Assembly (NCBI RefSeq): GCF_024713975.1
Contig: NC_091100.1
Coordinates: forward strand, 16,190,001-16,254,000
From: Paralichthys olivaceus
Lineage: Eukaryota > Chordata > Actinopteri > Pleuronectiformes > Paralichthyidae
Direction of reading: 5' to 3'
Length of the DNA stretch: 64,000 nucleotides
Numbering within the stretch: the first letter of the stretch is position 1; each line of letters begins with the position of its first letter. Of the stretch, positions 62,601 to 64,000 are shown in pieces. The notes below the pieces were generated by a model, which worked only from the letters and a program-made list of their open reading frames with translations, was not told where the DNA came from and did no database searches. Both the position numbers and the translations under genes were made by a program.

Positions 62601-62642
62601 GTTTTCACAGGGGATTTGGAAAACAAGGATTCCAGTGCCAAG
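59641..62642 (+). CDS. prkca: PRKCA (protein kinase C alpha), first two coding exons, continues past right edge
   Basis: Conventional, calcium- and diacylglycerol-dependent Ser/Thr kinase. Exon 1 is 59641-59807 (donor gtgagt) and exon 2 is 62611-62642, only 32 bases, as I recall for the mammalian gene; the Trp codon is split TG|G. The 66 residues start [20 protein letters not shown]. The pseudosubstrate [13 protein letters not shown] (about 18-30) has Ala23 in place of the phosphoacceptor. The first C1 (diacylglycerol-binding) domain begins with its zinc ligands His35, Cys48, Cys51 and Cys65 in HX12CX2CX13C spacing, and is completed by exons outside the window. [10 protein letters not shown] and position next to APOH favour PRKCA; PRKCB, the closest paralogue, has a different stretch before RFARKG. 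Exon 3 should begin within the intron that continues off the right edge. Confidence 0.95.
60216..60626. mobile_element. Non-autonomous DNA transposon (MITE-like) in PRKCA intron 1
   Basis: A 411-base element bounded by inverted ends: left ttaaagggatggttcac, right gtgaactatcccttta, followed inside by aaaaatgaaaattcactcac and its near-complement gagtgaattttaatttttgg. No coding capacity. This 'aaagggatagttcaccc' type is common in teleosts. A target-site duplication could not be assigned with confidence, so the superfamily is left open. Confidence 0.75.
62170..62345. repeat. Interspersed repeat with gtgcacagcggcattgttgc motif
   Basis: The run gatgtggctttgtgcacagc ggcattgttgccctgctgga aaaggaagggcctttcc resembles a widespread vertebrate repeat that reads ctttgtgcacaggggcattgtcatgctgg. 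It lies in PRKCA intron 1. Assigned from memory. Confidence 0.45.
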
Positions 62643-62705
62643 GTAAAAACCAAACTGACATGATGTGACTCATTCAAATATTATGAGAGCTGTTTGCATC
62701 TCTCT

Positions 62706-62739
<34 letters not shown>

Positions 62740-64000
62740 CAGTGTTTTATGTATAAGCTGTTTGAATGCTAGTGTTTTTTTTGTGTTTGCACATCTTGTG
62801 GTATTTCTATTAGACTGTTGCTGTCATGCAAACCCTCTCATTTAAATTTTTCTTCTGTGGTGTTTGCTGCAAAGACACCCGCTCCATTTCTCTTTTAAAG
62901 TTAACGTAAGAGAAGGATCTTTAATGGTCTGTGAATGCACCTTAATCGTGTGGCCAGAAGGAAATGAGCCTACAATAATATTGTCTTTCATTATTTTAGA
63001 TATGTTTTTATGTTTATCTCTTTGTTCTTATATAATGAGTTAACACTTTTGATATATTACACTTCAAGCAGCCCCCTTGAGCTTGTTGCTTGGTACTCGG
63101 TTCGATAAATGGAGTCAAATGTGGTGTTAACTGCTTCCGCTCAGTAAAAACGGGCCTGTTGTAAAGGCTCAGTGAGTTTTTGTTGGTCATAAGCTAAAGA
63201 CTGAGGGATGACAGGTGTTTTAGAAAAGGTGAAACAGGAAGTGAAGGAGCAGACATGAGAGACGGAGCACAAATTGCACAAATAAGGGAAGATGTCACGG
63301 CTCACATCCAGCTCCCCAGTCACCAACCTCACGCTGAAGGTGGATTTCAATCAACCTGCCATTTTGAGTTTCAGCATGCATCAACTCCCAGAATTCCTCA
63401 TCTGATGTGGAAACTTTGGGGCTTGCCAAAGTCAGACTCTGGCTGCGAATGCCCCAGGTAACAGAGCAGATGATGTCAAAGTCCTGTTTCACTTCGTTAT
63501 AGACACTTTTGCACTGTTTTCACACATCTGTCTCTTCAGTATATACAACACCTGTCTTTTCAGCATATACAGCACAAGAGACATTGAAAGGTTAGAGTGA
63601 GTTGTAAGATTTTCTTTTGTGTACAGACTAAAGAGAAATCGCTGAATTAAAGTTTAGGTTTTGTAAAAAACGTGAGTGTTCCTCCCTAAAAACACATTGT
63701 GTGAACCCTTGAGGTCTAACAAATGTATATTCATAGTAAATTTCGTATATAATATTAAAAATACATGTATATTATATATAAGTGTATTTCCTCATAAAAC
63801 ATTTGCAAAGCCACATTTTTATCCTGCATTGTTTTCATCCGTGTTTGTTTGCAGTTTGTTAAATGGTCACAGCACATCTCTGCATCCTCTTGCGTACTAC
63901 AACAGAATCAGTGATACATTCATTACCCTGTGCATCAGCATAACATCAGAATTTTACTTAGTAAGACTCTGTATCTCCTGAGCAGGTTTGGTTTTAAGCT
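62643..64000. other. PRKCA intron 2, start
   Basis: Begins gtaaaa after exon 2 and runs to the window edge. Apart from a TG microsatellite nothing was recognised, and no sequence resembling the next C1-domain exon (expected to begin with a CCFVVHKRCH-like segment) is seen. Confidence 0.6.
62707..62738. repeat. (TG)n microsatellite in PRKCA intron 2
   Basis: A TG array preceded by a short TC run, about 65 bases past exon 2. Confidence 0.85.

Larger units (their letters stand above)
59808..62610. other. PRKCA intron 1
   Basis: About 2.8 kb. It holds the MITE-like element and one further repeat fragment described above; no other gene or exon is supported. Confidence 0.6.

Noticed and set aside
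1..64000. CRISPR arrays, insertion sequences, phage or other mobile bacterial systems
   Set aside because: The sequence is intron-bearing vertebrate DNA and no regularly spaced repeat arrays are present.

Overview
The window is vertebrate nuclear DNA, almost certainly from a teleost fish (probably a percomorph). Genes are split into many short exons with GT-AG introns and the proteins match vertebrate families throughout. Introns are compact, and introns and spacers carry fish-type interspersed repeats: a tRNA-derived SINE, a short inverted-repeat transposon, and several families of short unnamed elements. No bacterial, viral, plasmid or CRISPR features were seen.

Layout, left to right. (1) Positions 1-33756, minus strand: BPTF, the large subunit of the NURF chromatin remodeller. 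Thirty coding exons were placed by splice sites and reading phase; they join into 2585 codons with no frame break. The gene runs off the left edge, so the second PHD finger and the bromodomain are not in view. (2) 35967-45197, minus: NOL11, a nucleolar ribosome-biogenesis factor, complete in 18 coding exons (749 aa). (3) 46382-51081 and 52488-57121, minus: two complete head-to-tail paralogues of APOH (beta-2-glycoprotein I), secreted five-domain sushi proteins with the same intron phases. (4) From 59641, plus: the first two coding exons of PRKCA (protein kinase C alpha), which runs off the right edge.

NOL11 followed by BPTF, and APOH diverging from PRKCA, are both neighbour pairs I know from human chromosome 17q24. 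Their direct junction here (NOL11 next to APOH) looks like a lineage-specific rearrangement, and the tandem APOH pair looks like a local duplication. The genes do not form a pathway: a chromatin remodeller, a pre-rRNA factor, two plasma proteins and a kinase sit together through ancestral linkage.

I found no strong candidate for an undescribed biological system. The points most worth a second look are the C-terminal extension and lost sushi tryptophan in the left-hand-numbered APOH copy B, an 18-base homopolymer abutting its first splice donor, two GC-AG introns, a TCTCGCG/CGCGAGA palindrome just upstream of NOL11, a decayed tRNA-Ser(UGA)-like sequence, and an unnamed repeat family with about eight copies in 55 kb.
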